64,000 nt of DNA from an uncultured Psychrosphaera sp. (GCF_947500655.1 NZ_CANMSK010000015.1:1-64000), one strand, 5' to 3'; numbered from the stretch's first letter, positions 9,892 to 18,749 are shown. Made by a program: numbers and translations. Notes: generated by a model not told the origin, from the letters alone.

Positions 9892-10935
9892 ATGACTCAA
9901 CAAGCTCGTCCGATTAATATAGCCATCAATGGTTTTGGTCGTATTGGTCGTAATGTATTACGTGCAGTTTATGAAACCTCTCGTCAGTCACTAATCAATA
10001 TTGTGGCAATTAATGAACTTGCAGAGCCTGAAGGCATTGCCCATTTATTGAAGTACGATACTTCACACGGTAAATTTGGTTTCGATGTTAAATTAGACGA
10101 CGATAAAAACTTACTGGTAGAGAATCGAAAAATAGAATTATTGTCAGTCAAACAATTGGCTGACTTACCATGGCAACAACTTGATGTTGATGTGGTATTA
10201 GATTGCACTGGCGTATATAAAAGCCAGCAAGATGGACTGGCTCATATAAAAGCGGGGGCTAAAAAAGTAATTTACTCACATCCTGCAGATAACGATATTG
10301 ATGCCACTATTATTTACGGCATTAATCATTTATCACTTACTCAAGACGATAATGTCATTTCCAATGGTTCTTGTACTACAAACTGTATAGTTCCGGTGAT
10401 AAAAGCATTAGATGATGCCTTTGGTGTCGATAGCGGCACAATTACTACTATTCACTCATCAATGCATGACCAACAAGTGATTGATGCTTATCATCCAGAT
10501 TTGCGTAGAACTCGTGCTGCCAGTCAAAGTATAATTCCTGTTGACACTAAACTTGCTGCCGGAATTGAACGTATAATGCCGCAATTTGCTGGACGTTTTG
10601 AAGCTATTGCGGTTCGAGTTCCAACCATTAACGTTACAGCAATGGACTTAAGTGTTTATGTTAATGTTGACGTGGATATCGCGAAAGTGAATCAGGCGAT
10701 TAATAAAGCACTCTCCAATGGCTTAAGTGGCATTTTGGCTTACACAGAAGAGCCTTTAGTATCTGTCGATTTTAATCATGATCCTCATTCTGCTATCGTA
10801 GATGGCAATCAAACTCGAGTTAGCCATAAACGTTTAATAAAAGTATTAGCTTGGTGTGATAACGAGTGGGGCTTTGCCAACAGAATGATAGACACCACAT
10901 TAGAATTAAAAAAGTACTTAAATTTAGAATTATAA
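9892..10935 (+). CDS. epd: D-erythrose-4-phosphate dehydrogenase
   Basis: NAD-dependent oxidation of erythrose 4-phosphate to 4-phosphoerythronate, the first step of the DXP-dependent vitamin B6 route. The substrate comes from transketolase, encoded next door. The GAPDH fold is clear: [10 protein letters not shown] near the N-terminus and catalytic NGSCTTNC. Its sequence follows Epd rather than GapA ([36 protein letters not shown]). ATG 9892 gives 347 residues and has GGAA 6 bases upstream; an in-frame ATG at 9826 abuts the tkt terminator and is unlikely. The next enzyme of the B6 pathway, PdxB, is also in this window at 61547. Confidence 0.95.
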   Translation: MTQQARPINIAINGFGRIGRNVLRAVYETSRQSLINIVAINELAEPEGIAHLLKYDTSHGKFGFDVKLDDDKNLLVENRKIELLSVKQLADLPWQQLDVDVVLDCTGVYKSQQDGLAHIKAGAKKVIYSHPADNDIDATIIYGINHLSLTQDDNVISNGSCTTNCIVPVIKALDDAFGVDSGTITTIHSSMHDQQVIDAYHPDLRRTRAASQSIIPVDTKLAAGIERIMPQFAGRFEAIAVRVPTINVTAMDLSVYVNVDVDIAKVNQAINKALSNGLSGILAYTEEPLVSVDFNHDPHSAIVDGNQTRVSHKRLIKVLAWCDNEWGFANRMIDTTLELKKYLNLEL

Positions 10936-10992
10936 AAAATCATAAATCACTAGCTGTATTTAGTGTTTATTAAAATAATAAAAGGAATCAAT

Positions 10993-12156
10993 ATGTCAGT
11001 ATTAAAAATGGCCGAATTAGACTTACAGGGTAAAACGGTTTTAATTCGTGAAGATCTTAACGTACCGGTAAAAGATGGTGCAGTAACGTCTGCAGTTCGT
11101 ATAAACTCTGCTTTACCAACTATTCAGTTGGCATTAGATAAGGGCGCTAAAGTTCTTGTTATGTCTCACCTAGGTCGTCCAGTTGAAGGCGAATATGATG
11201 AAGAGTTTTCATTAGCACCCGTTGCGACTTATTTAGCAGGCAAACTTCCAGTTCCTGTTCGTTTAGAAAAAGACTATTTAAATGGCGTTGAAGCAAAAGC
11301 CAGTGAAGTTGTTGTTCTTGAAAACGTTCGTTTTAATGTTGGCGAAAAGAAAAATACTGACGAATTAGCAAAACAATACGCTGCGTTATGCGATGTATTT
11401 GTAATGGATGCATTTGGTACAGCGCATCGTGCTCAAGGTTCTACTCATGGTGTAGCTAAATTTGCGCCTGTCGCTTGTGCAGGTCCATTATTATCAGCAG
11501 AGTTAGAAGCACTAGGTAAAGCACTGGATAATCCTGCTAGGCCTTTAGTGGCGGTTGTTGGTGGTTCAAAAGTGTCAACTAAGTTAACGGTTTTAGAGTC
11601 ACTATCTAAAATTTGTGACCAGCTTATTGTTGGTGGCGGAATTTCCAATACCTTTGTTGCAGCCCGTGGTTACAACGTAGGTAAATCTTTATATGAAAAA
11701 GACTTAATTCCTCAAGCTCAAAAATTAATGGCCGACTTAGATATTCCTGAAGTGACAGACGTACGCGTAGGTACTGAGTTTTCAGAAACGGCTGTGGCAA
11801 CAATAAAACCAGTCGATCAAGTACAAGATAATGAAGAGATCATGGACTTAGGGCCAGACTCAGCACAAGCACTTGCTGATATTTTAAAAGATGCAAAAAC
11901 CATTTTATGGAATGGACCATGTGGTGTATTTGAATTTGATAACTTCTCTAAAGGGACTGAAGTTGTTGCTCAAGCAATTGCAGACAGTGACGCATTCTCT
12001 GTTGCTGGTGGCGGTGATACGTTAGCGGCAATCGACAAATATGGTCTAGCTGATAAAATCTCTTATATCTCTACAGGTGGCGGTGCTTTCTTAGAGTTTG
12101 TTGAAGGTAAAGTATTACCAGCGGTTGAGATTTTAGAGCAACGCGCTAAGTCTTAA
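10993..12156 (+). CDS. pgk: Phosphoglycerate kinase
   Basis: Glycolytic and gluconeogenic kinase interconverting 1,3-bisphosphoglycerate and 3-phosphoglycerate with ATP. With ATG 10993 (AAAGGA upstream) it has 387 residues, the E. coli length, and begins [14 protein letters not shown]. Family motifs include [15 protein letters not shown], the GGSKVSTK lysine region and the nucleotide-binding [10 protein letters not shown]. It lies about 57 bases after epd with no terminator between, so the two are probably co-transcribed. In most relatives fba follows pgk; here a convergent peroxiredoxin gene follows instead. Confidence 0.98.
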   Translation: MSVLKMAELDLQGKTVLIREDLNVPVKDGAVTSAVRINSALPTIQLALDKGAKVLVMSHLGRPVEGEYDEEFSLAPVATYLAGKLPVPVRLEKDYLNGVEAKASEVVVLENVRFNVGEKKNTDELAKQYAALCDVFVMDAFGTAHRAQGSTHGVAKFAPVACAGPLLSAELEALGKALDNPARPLVAVVGGSKVSTKLTVLESLSKICDQLIVGGGISNTFVAARGYNVGKSLYEKDLIPQAQKLMADLDIPEVTDVRVGTEFSETAVATIKPVDQVQDNEEIMDLGPDSAQALADILKDAKTILWNGPCGVFEFDNFSKGTEVVAQAIADSDAFSVAGGGDTLAAIDKYGLADKISYISTGGGAFLEFVEGKVLPAVEILEQRAKS

Positions 12157-12188
12157 TAGTAATTTTATTTCAACAAGACATAAATAAA

Positions 12189-12224
12189 AAAGCCCAGATA
12201 TGAATTTTCATATCTGGGCTTTTA
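12189..12224. terminator. Shared terminator, pgk / peroxiredoxin-glutaredoxin
   Basis: A long near-perfect hairpin (AGCCCAGATATGA with its complement) is flanked by A5 and TTTTATT, between two convergent genes. Confidence 0.9.
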
Positions 12225-12287
12225 TTATTAAGGGCTCTATTAACAGCTGAGACAATAATAGCAGGAGCTAATAATAAGTAAGTTAAA

Positions 12288-13019
12288 TTACTTTTCCAAG
12301 TACTCAGCGAGTGCTTCACTGCCGCCAATATGTTTACCTTCAACAAATACTTGAGGAACGGTTTCTTTTCCTGTCATCGCTTTTAAGCTAGTTAAACTGG
12401 CATCTTTACCTAACAGAATTTCTTCAAAGCTGTAACCTGCATTGGTTAACATTTCTTTAGCTGCAACACAGAATGGGCAGTCAGGTTTAGTGAACAATGA
12501 AATAGATTGAGGCTTAGTCGCCGTTGGATTGATGTATTCCAACATAGTGTCCGCATCAGATACTTCAAATGGGTCACCTGGTTTTTGCGGCTCAATGAAC
12601 ATTTTTTCAATGACACCATTTTTAACTAACATGGAATATCTCCATGAGCGCTTACCAAAACCAACTTGCGACATATCAACTAACATACCCATTTTGTCGG
12701 TGAACTCACCGTTGCCATCTGGGAACATAGTGATGTTTTGAGCTTCTTGATGTTGAGCCCATGCATTCATCACAAAACTGTCGTTTACCGAAACACAAAC
12801 AATTTCGTCAACACCATTTTTAGCTAATGTTGCCGCTAATTCGTTATAACGAGGTAAATGTGTTGAGCTACACGTTGGTGTAAATGCACCAGGTAAAGAG
12901 AACACAATAACCGTCTTGTCTTTAAATAACGACTCAGTATTAATCGTTGCCCAATCGTTATTTGCACGAACTGGAATGGTTACATTTGGGATGGTTTGAC
13001 CTTCAATTGATTTAAACAT
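12288..13019 (-). CDS. Peroxiredoxin-glutaredoxin fusion (PGdx)
   Basis: Hybrid peroxidase: an N-terminal Prx5-type peroxiredoxin (about residues 1-165) with the peroxidatic Cys in PGAFTPTCSSTH, fused to a C-terminal glutaredoxin (about 170-243) with active site CPFC, then TVPQVF and GG motifs for glutathione binding. The architecture matches Haemophilus influenzae PGdx, which reduces hydroperoxides with glutathione without a separate donor. ATG 13019 follows AGAGGT. It is a single gene, convergent with pgk and divergent from the MalY-type lyase. OxyR control is common for such genes, but I see no clear OxyR site. Confidence 0.94.
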   Translation of the reverse strand: MFKSIEGQTIPNVTIPVRANNDWATINTESLFKDKTVIVFSLPGAFTPTCSSTHLPRYNELAATLAKNGVDEIVCVSVNDSFVMNAWAQHQEAQNITMFPDGNGEFTDKMGMLVDMSQVGFGKRSWRYSMLVKNGVIEKMFIEPQKPGDPFEVSDADTMLEYINPTATKPQSISLFTKPDCPFCVAAKEMLTNAGYSFEEILLGKDASLTSLKAMTGKETVPQVFVEGKHIGGSEALAEYLEK

Positions 13020-13205
13020 TTTACTAACCTCTTATTTAGTTTATGTGATTATAGTAAAGACTCTGAGTAATTTAATAAAGTTGTTAAAATAGGCGCTCGT
13101 AACATGTAAAAGCGATTGAGTTTGATTTTAATCATAGTTTTAATAGATGGTTACTGGTACTTGGTCAAAATGAATTTAAGTTAGTTAAATTAATTGTTGA
13201 TTTTC

Positions 13206-13229
13206 GGACGTTTAGATGGCTATATGTGT
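13206..13229. promoter_or_regulatory. Candidate MetJ operator upstream of the MalY/PatB-type lyase
   Basis: Three adjoining 8-mers read GGACGTTT (6/8 matches to AGACGTCT), AGATGGCT (6/8) and ATATGTGT (5/8). The array ends 27 bases before the gene start, where a bound repressor would block the promoter or early transcription. No box is perfect, so this is weaker than the metK site, but the downstream gene encodes a plausible methionine-pathway enzyme. Confidence 0.5.
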
Positions 13230-13256
13230 TAAGTGATTTTTAGCTAGGTGCATATT

Positions 13257-14384
13257 ATGAGTTTTGATCAAGTTGTAGATAGAAGTGGAACATATTCTTT
13301 TAAGTGGGAACGATATAAAGGTAAGGACATCCTTCCTCTTTGGGTAGCCGATTCAGAATTTAAATGCGCTCCGGCAATAGTAGAAGCGTTAAAACAACGC
13401 GTCGAACATGGTGTATTTGGCTATCATTTACCAATTGAATATGAGCCAGCCAATACAGCGGTTGTTCGTTGGCTGAACAAACAACATGACTGGGAAATTA
13501 AGCCTGAATGGATTGTTTGGACGCCGGGCGTTGTGCCTGCTTTTAATGTAGCTTGTAAAGCGTATTGTGAAGCGGGAGATAAAGTCCTTATCCAAGTACC
13601 AAATTATCCGCCTATGATTGCAGCTCCAGGTATTAACAACTTGGTACGAGAAGAAATTGGTACTGTGTTAGAAAATGGCCGCTGGACGTTAGACTTCAAA
13701 CAGCTGGAAGCTCAAGCCGCAGATCCAAAAACTAAATTGTTTATTATGTGTAATCCAATGAATCCAGTCGGCACGGTTATGACGGCTGAAGAGTTGGCTA
13801 AAGTGGAAGATATCTGCTTAAAACATAATGTAGTGCTGTGCTCTGACGAAATTCATTGTGACTTGATTTTGGATGAAAGCGTAAAGCATATTCCTGCAGG
13901 CAAGTTAGCTAAGATAGGTTCACAAACGATCACGCTAATGGCAGCGAGTAAAACCTTTAATGTAGCAGGGTTAGGAACCTCATTTGCCATTATTCCTGAT
14001 GCTAAAGTTCGTGCCAAATTCAGTAAAGCCGGAGCAGGCATAATGCCTTGGGTAACTATTATGGGGTTATTGGCAACAGAAGTTGCTTTTACTCAATGTG
14101 ACGATTGGTACCAAGATCAATTAGATTATTTAACAGGTAATCTAGATTATGTGGTTAAACAAGTGGAAAAACTAGATGGCTTTTCTATGATAAAGCCACA
14201 AGCAACATTTTTAGCTTGGGTTGATGCGTCTGGTTTAAAGGTAGATAACGTACATAAATACATGGAATCTAAAGGCGTAGGGCCGTCGCCAGGTAAAGAC
14301 TTTGGTTGGCCGCAGTTTACTCGAATTAACTTTGCTTGTCCTCGCAGTATGTTAGAGCAAGCGTTTGAGCGTTTAAGTAAGTAA
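13257..14384 (+). CDS. MalY/PatB family PLP-dependent C-S lyase (putative cystathionine beta-lyase)
   Basis: Class I/II-fold pyridoxal-phosphate enzyme resembling Bacillus PatB and E. coli MalY, which cleave cystathionine to homocysteine, pyruvate and ammonia. Visible markers are LPLWVADSEF near the N-terminus, NPMNPVG, SDEIHCDL and the PLP lysine in AASKTFNVAG. ATG 13257 gives 375 residues with AGGTG upstream; a GTG at 13248 belongs to that ribosome site. Probably monocistronic, ending at a strong hairpin. The likely MetJ boxes just upstream favour a methionine-biosynthetic role (MetC function) over aminotransferase activity. Cysteine desulfhydration is a possible alternative. Confidence 0.88.
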   Translation: MSFDQVVDRSGTYSFKWERYKGKDILPLWVADSEFKCAPAIVEALKQRVEHGVFGYHLPIEYEPANTAVVRWLNKQHDWEIKPEWIVWTPGVVPAFNVACKAYCEAGDKVLIQVPNYPPMIAAPGINNLVREEIGTVLENGRWTLDFKQLEAQAADPKTKLFIMCNPMNPVGTVMTAEELAKVEDICLKHNVVLCSDEIHCDLILDESVKHIPAGKLAKIGSQTITLMAASKTFNVAGLGTSFAIIPDAKVRAKFSKAGAGIMPWVTIMGLLATEVAFTQCDDWYQDQLDYLTGNLDYVVKQVEKLDGFSMIKPQATFLAWVDASGLKVDNVHKYMESKGVGPSPGKDFGWPQFTRINFACPRSMLEQAFERLSK

Positions 14385-14402
14385 GTAAATAACTAGTAAA
14401 AT

Positions 14403-14442
14403 AAAGCCGCCGATCTTGATAGCAAGATCAGCGGCTTTTTTA
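14403..14442. terminator. Shared terminator, C-S lyase / nitroreductase-fold gene
   Basis: A long interrupted hairpin (AAAGCCGC...GATCTTG with CAAGATC...GCGGCTTT) ending in T6 lies between convergent genes. Confidence 0.9.
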
Positions 14443-14491
14443 TGTCAATTTAAGTATTGAAAAGTTATGGAACTAGCTATAAAGAAAGCGG

Positions 14492-15166
14492 CTATAAAAA
14501 AGTAGCTATTTCATCTAATGATTTTTTACTTTGAGCATGTGCAGGAATCGTGGCATCAACAGCAGGGTAACCAGCAATAATTAACATATATGGACGTTCA
14601 TCATCAGGACGTTCACATATCTTGGATAAGAAATGCATAGGTTTTGGTGTATGGGTTAAGGTCACTAAACCTGCATTATGCAAGGCATTAATTAAAAATC
14701 CTGTGGCGATACCAACGGATTCATGAACATAATAATTCGTGTTTTTATCTTCTGCGTTTATCCCGCCTTTCTTTTGGCTAAAAACAGCAATTAACCAAGG
14801 TGCGTGTTCTAAATAAGGTTTGTTTGAGTCTGTGCCTAGCGGTTTTAATGCTTCCAACCATTCTTCGCCAGCACGGCCTTGATAAAACCCCCGTTCATGT
14901 TGTTCAGCTTGTTCTCTTACTTGACGTTTTACATCCTGGCTATGAATTGCCGTAAAATGCCAAGGTTGATGATTAGCACCACTTGGTGCCGTTCCTGCTG
15001 CTTTAATGCAATTTTCTATAATGGCTTGGTCAACACTGCGGTCACTAAAGCTACGGATACTGTGCCTACGTTTTATATCGAGATAAAACTGTTCTGAACG
15101 TTCGAGCATTTCTGTTGCTGGGTATTCAATATAATCGGTTAGTGGTGTTGAGTCGTGGTCTTGCAT
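14492..15166 (-). CDS. Nitroreductase-fold flavoprotein, iodotyrosine deiodinase (IYD)-like
   Basis: FMN-dependent reductase of the nitroreductase superfamily, 224 residues. It reads like the IYD subgroup rather than NfsA/NfsB: RRHSIRSFSDRSV, GTAPSGANHQPWHF, an NAGLVTLTHTP strand and AGYPAVDATIP. The active-site lid that binds the amino-acid part of halotyrosines in mammalian IYD (Glu157, Tyr161, Lys182) is matched by Glu91, Tyr95 and Lys116 with identical spacing (4 and 21 residues). The Thr near the flavin N5 is also kept (LTHTP). Start ATG 15166 has GGAG 8 bases upstream. Single gene. Bacterial IYD homologues with dehalogenase activity are known, but the physiological substrate here is inferred only. 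Confidence 0.85.
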   Translation of the reverse strand: MQDHDSTPLTDYIEYPATEMLERSEQFYLDIKRRHSIRSFSDRSVDQAIIENCIKAAGTAPSGANHQPWHFTAIHSQDVKRQVREQAEQHERGFYQGRAGEEWLEALKPLGTDSNKPYLEHAPWLIAVFSQKKGGINAEDKNTNYYVHESVGIATGFLINALHNAGLVTLTHTPKPMHFLSKICERPDDERPYMLIIAGYPAVDATIPAHAQSKKSLDEIATFL

Positions 15167-15225
15167 TTAAGTACTCCGTGATTTAATCGCTTATAGAATA
15201 ACGATTTAATCACGGTTGATGCAAG

Positions 15226-15732
15226 TTAGTATTTGGTGAGAGTGTCAGGAGCAAAGTCATCAGCGGTGATAGTTAAATTCAATGACTCAATTTGAGTATC
15301 TAATTTATTGGTTTTTTGATTTAGTGAACTTAGCGTGATTGTGTTGTCGTCTAATGTGTATAGTTGATGGCAGGCCTTATAATAAAAATACATGATTTGC
15401 ATTGCTGTAACGTCATTTTGCTCTACGGCTAGCTCCAGTTTTTTATTTCTTCTATGAATTAAATTAAGCACTTGTTTTAAATCCCATACATAGATAACTT
15501 CGTGCATAAATGGATGCTTTCTATATTTAGATAATAAAAAACCAATTAACAATGCAGCAATAATAACACCTGCTAGATTGATCCAAAAATGAGAAGTCTC
15601 GCCATCATTTACTAAATAAATCATGGAACTCGAAATTGTAAGTGACAACACAATAAGTGCCGCAATACAGATTAAAATAAGCCTGTTAAGATGTTTTCTG
15701 TATCTGACTTTGTCTATTTCTTGTAGTTTCAT
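15226..15732 (-). CDS. DUF3087-type small membrane protein
   Basis: A 168-residue protein beginning MKLQEIDKVRYRKHLNR, the usual opening of the gammaproteobacterial DUF3087 family as I remember it. It has two predicted membrane helices (about residues 17-40 and 49-65), then a basic KYRKHPFMHEV segment and a long soluble C-terminal tail rich in Leu, Asn and Thr. There is no catalytic motif. It lies behind the IYD-like gene on the same strand (60-base gap), but the order places it upstream in transcription, so a shared message is possible. Function unknown. Confidence 0.75.
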   Translation of the reverse strand: MKLQEIDKVRYRKHLNRLILICIAALIVLSLTISSSMIYLVNDGETSHFWINLAGVIIAALLIGFLLSKYRKHPFMHEVIYVWDLKQVLNLIHRRNKKLELAVEQNDVTAMQIMYFYYKACHQLYTLDDNTITLSSLNQKTNKLDTQIESLNLTITADDFAPDTLTKY

Positions 15733-15918
15733 AGTTTTACTTTTATCTAAAATTAAAAATTGCTCAGTATTAAACTAAGCATTGAAGTGAGGCATTGAAG
15801 TTAAGCAGTATACATTAAGCTTTCGGTGAAATAGTAAATATTCAGGATAAAGCCTTAATCTTTCAATCAAAATTGCGTTAAAATAGCCCATCAACAAATA
15901 AAGAGGTTGTTAATTAAA

Positions 15919-16347
15919 ATGAGTATTTGGTTTTCCTCTCCAGAATTAAGTGTAATTAACTCTTGGAGTAAAGGCACTATGCTGGAACATTTAGGCATTG
16001 AAATAACTGAGATTGGTGATGATTATATTGAAGGCGTTATGCCGGCAGATCATAGAACTTTTCAGCCATTTAAATTAGTTCATGGTGGCGCAAATGTAGT
16101 TTTGGCTGAGTCGTTAGGTTCAATTGGCGCACAATTAACCATAGACCCTAATAAATATTACTGTGTAGGCCAAGAAGTAAATGCCAATCATTTACGTGGT
16201 GTACGCCAAGGTGAAGTGAGAGGCCGAGCTGAACAAGTTTATAAAGGTAAAACGTCTCAAGTGTGGGAAATTAAATTATTTGATGAGCGTAATAAACTGA
16301 CGTGCATTTCAAGATTAACCGTCGCTGTAGTTAAGGTAACCGCATAA
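15919..16347 (+). CDS. Hotdog-fold acyl-CoA thioesterase (YdiI/MenI-like)
   Basis: A 142-residue hotdog thioesterase. The signature HGGANVVLAESLGSIGA contains the catalytic Glu of the YdiI/EntH/PaaI group, and DHRTFQPFKLVHGG and VGQEVNANHLR follow the same pattern as E. coli YdiI (MenI). ATG 15919 with AGAGG about 12 bases upstream is preferred over a TTG at 15907. The stop overlaps the HupE-like gene start (TAATG), so the two are translationally coupled. It may act on 1,4-dihydroxy-2-naphthoyl-CoA or other aromatic acyl-CoAs; the substrate cannot be fixed from sequence. Confidence 0.9.
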   Translation: MSIWFSSPELSVINSWSKGTMLEHLGIEITEIGDDYIEGVMPADHRTFQPFKLVHGGANVVLAESLGSIGAQLTIDPNKYYCVGQEVNANHLRGVRQGEVRGRAEQVYKGKTSQVWEIKLFDERNKLTCISRLTVAVVKVTA

Positions 16348-17135
16348 TGAAAAAATTAATAATCGCTTTTTGGTTGATAAGCATTTCGCTTATTAGTTTG
16401 TCAGTTCAGGCCGAAACTGAAAACACTGACCAAGCAACTTCAAAGTCAGAGCAAGAAGTAACACTCGCTAAAAAAACGATGGAGCTTTCACCTGAAATGA
16501 AAGCGGCAATAGAGCGTCAAAATAATCTAGCAGATAGAAATGAACAATCTAAAAATATAGTAGATGGACTATCTACTTCAGAACGTTTTGTAAAATATTT
16601 ACACTCAGGCTTTGTACATATTATTCCAAAAGGGATAGACCATATTTTATTTGTGCTTGGGCTGTTTCTGTCCACTGTAATATTTAGCAAATTGGTCTGG
16701 CAAATTACCACCTTTACTCTTGCTCACAGTATTAGTTTAGGTTTAGCTGCTTCAGGCGTTGTTCAGGTAAGTGCTGAGATTGTTGAACCTTTAATTGCAC
16801 TGAGTATTGCTTTTATCGCATTTGAAAATATTAGGAATACGGAGGCTGGTTCTTCTAGATTATTGATGGTGTTTATTTTTGGATTATTACATGGACTCGG
16901 GTTTGCGTTTGTTTTAGCTGAATTTGGGCTGCCAGCGAGTTCTTTCTTAACGTCATTATTTGCTTTTAATATTGGTGTTGAGCTTGGTCAATTAACCGTC
17001 TTAGTTGTGGCTATGCTTTTACTTTATTCTTGGAGTAAAAAGCCAAGTTACCGATTTTTTGTGCAAATACCCGGTTCAGTATTAATTGGGATTATTGGTT
17101 TATATTGGACATTTGAGCGGTTATTAAATATTTAA
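16347..17135 (+). CDS. HupE/UreJ-family membrane protein
   Basis: A 262-residue inner-membrane protein with a cleavable signal peptide (ending near VQAE), a charged periplasmic stretch of about 50 residues, then about six helices. Family markers are the HIIPKGIDHILFVLGLF block with paired His/Asp residues, FTLAHSISL and FGLLHGLGFA, as in HupE/UreJ proteins thought to carry nickel or cobalt. No hydrogenase or urease gene is in the window, so the metal link is weak here. The start ATG overlaps the thioesterase stop by one base. A hairpin follows. Confidence 0.85.
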   Translation: MKKLIIAFWLISISLISLSVQAETENTDQATSKSEQEVTLAKKTMELSPEMKAAIERQNNLADRNEQSKNIVDGLSTSERFVKYLHSGFVHIIPKGIDHILFVLGLFLSTVIFSKLVWQITTFTLAHSISLGLAASGVVQVSAEIVEPLIALSIAFIAFENIRNTEAGSSRLLMVFIFGLLHGLGFAFVLAEFGLPASSFLTSLFAFNIGVELGQLTVLVVAMLLLYSWSKKPSYRFFVQIPGSVLIGIIGLYWTFERLLNI

Positions 17136-17171
17136 GTTGTATTAAATTTAATCAAAGGGTAATGTGATTAT

Positions 17172-17211
17172 AATAACTTAACTTCTAACTATCTGTAATA
17201 GTTAAGTTATT
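17172..17211 (+). terminator. AT-rich hairpin after the HupE-like gene
   Basis: An 11-bp inverted repeat (AATAACTTAAC and GTTAAGTTATT) surrounds an 18-base loop that can itself pair partly. There is no real T-tract, so termination efficiency is uncertain. Confidence 0.45.
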
Positions 17212-17241
17212 TCCAATAAAAATAATATTAAAGGAAATCGC

Positions 17242-17331
17242 ATGCACTCTTCAAGTAAAGGTATTGGCTTAGGTACTATTGTTATAGTGGTGGTTTTTAT
17301 TGCCATAGTTACGTTTTTCAGTAAGTTTTAA
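17242..17331 (+). CDS. 29-residue single-helix membrane peptide
   Basis: A tiny ORF with an excellent ribosome site (AAAGGAA, 17230-17236, 5 bases before ATG). The product begins MHSSSKGIGLG, continues with a hydrophobic run of about 17 residues rich in Val, Ile and Phe, and ends in FFSKF. This is a typical short transmembrane peptide. It sits alone between the HupE-like gene and the enoyl-CoA hydratase gene, 110 bases after the former. Size, strong Shine-Dalgarno and coherent hydrophobicity argue that it is real. No known toxin or small-protein family is recognised; a type I toxin-like or regulatory membrane peptide are possibilities. Confidence 0.6.
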   Translation: MHSSSKGIGLGTIVIVVVFIAIVTFFSKF

Positions 17332-17374
17332 TTAGCTTATAATTTATCAAGGTCTAATTTTTCGAGGCATAATT

Positions 17375-18124
17375 GTGGAAAATAAGCATATTTTAATATC
17401 GATCAAAGACAGTATATTAACCATAACTATTGATCGAGCATCGGCAAAAAATGCATTGTCGTTAAATATGTATGCTCAATTAACGGCCGCGTTAAAACAA
17501 TTAGATGACGATCCTACTTTATCCGTTGCGGTTATTACCGGTGGTGAGAACTGCTTTACCGCAGGGAATGACTTAAAAGATTTTTTAGCCGGTGGTGAAT
17601 TAAATGAACAACACCCAACTGTTCAATTTCTTTATCAAATAGCGAGTACTAAAAAACCTATTGTTGCAGCTGTAGCTGGTCCTGCTATCGGTATTGGAAC
17701 CACTATGTTGCTACATTGTGATTTAGTTTATGCTGCAGATAATACAGTATTCCAATTACCATTTGCGCAATTGGGCTTATGTCCTGAAGCGGCTTGTAGT
17801 GAAATACTCCCTAGATTAACCGGCCATGTTAAAGCATTTGAAATGGTTGTTTTAGGTGACAAGTTTAACGCTAATGATGCACTGGATATTGGCTTGATCA
17901 ATAAAGTCTGTACGGCAGATACATTGTTATCGACAGCCACTGAAACTGCAGGACGAATTGCTAAATTACCAGAAAATGCGGTAACGGCCAGTAAACAATT
18001 ATTGAAACGTAACAGCCAACAGTCTGTATCAAATACAATTAAAACTGAGTTAGCACAGTTTGAAATATTATTAAATTCAGAGCAAAGCCAAAAAATCATC
18101 TCATCATTCTTTCATAGAAAATAA
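17375..18124 (+). CDS. Enoyl-CoA hydratase/isomerase family protein
   Basis: Crotonase-fold enzyme of 249 residues. The oxyanion-hole regions are visible as CFTAGNDLKDF (about residues 65-75) and AVAGPAIGIGTTMLLHCDLVYA. The segment LPFAQLGLCPEAACSEILP holds a Glu (PEAAC) in the place used by delta3,delta2-enoyl-CoA isomerases, which favours isomerase over hydratase activity. The start is GTG at 17375 with CGAGG about 8 bases upstream; no ATG start is available. It stands alone, with no other beta-oxidation gene nearby. Probably acts in degradation of unsaturated fatty acids. Confidence 0.88.
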   Translation: MENKHILISIKDSILTITIDRASAKNALSLNMYAQLTAALKQLDDDPTLSVAVITGGENCFTAGNDLKDFLAGGELNEQHPTVQFLYQIASTKKPIVAAVAGPAIGIGTTMLLHCDLVYAADNTVFQLPFAQLGLCPEAACSEILPRLTGHVKAFEMVVLGDKFNANDALDIGLINKVCTADTLLSTATETAGRIAKLPENAVTASKQLLKRNSQQSVSNTIKTELAQFEILLNSEQSQKIISSFFHRK

Positions 18125-18374
18125 CACTATATTATTTGTTATTATTCGCTTGTTTAATCAGCAATAACATTGACTTAATCTTGGTTAGTTAGATTCAGAC
18201 ATTCCACTATCTCTATTTTGACGATACAATGGCTCCAATATGAATATATTAGTTAAATAAAATGTATTTGGCCGATACTCATAATACCTAGATTGTTAAA
18301 AATACTTTAGAACGCCTAAATATTTTTATGGTTAATAAAAATCAACCTTAGCGTACTGTGGAGTTAATAAATAA

Positions 18375-18749
18375 ATGTCGGATTTAAGTTCACTGTCTTA
18401 TCTTATTGTGGATGATGTTAATTCTGTAAGAGCATTTTTAAGACAAACATTACTTCATATGGAAGCGTCTGAAATTTATGAGGCATCTTGTGGGGCTGAA
18501 GCAATTGAGTCATTTAAAAAAAACCTTCCAGATGTAGTCTTTTTAGATATTGAATTACCAGATGCTGACGGACAAGAATTGTTAAAAGAAATTCGTAGCA
18601 TAAAAAACAATGCATTTGTGGTTATGGTTTCTGCCCATAGTAACGTTGATAATGTAAAATATTCGTTATCTCATGGGGCTGCTGGTTTTATTGTAAAACC
18701 ATTCTCACCTAAAAAAATCAATACAATTTTAAAGAAGTATCAGGCATAA
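18375..18749 (+). CDS. Stand-alone response regulator receiver (CheY-like)
   Basis: A 124-residue receiver domain with no output domain. Acidic pocket Asp13/Asp14, phosphorylation site Asp58 (VVFLDIELP), switch Ser86 (VSAHS) and Lys108 (VKPFSP) are all in place, so it should be phosphorylatable. The cognate kinase is not in the window. The gene ends 4 bases before the ArsR/HlyU-like regulator gene, so the two form an operon. That coupling suggests it modulates or is co-expressed with the repressor rather than serving as chemotaxis CheY. Confidence 0.93.
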   Translation: MSDLSSLSYLIVDDVNSVRAFLRQTLLHMEASEIYEASCGAEAIESFKKNLPDVVFLDIELPDADGQELLKEIRSIKNNAFVVMVSAHSNVDNVKYSLSHGAAGFIVKPFSPKKINTILKKYQA

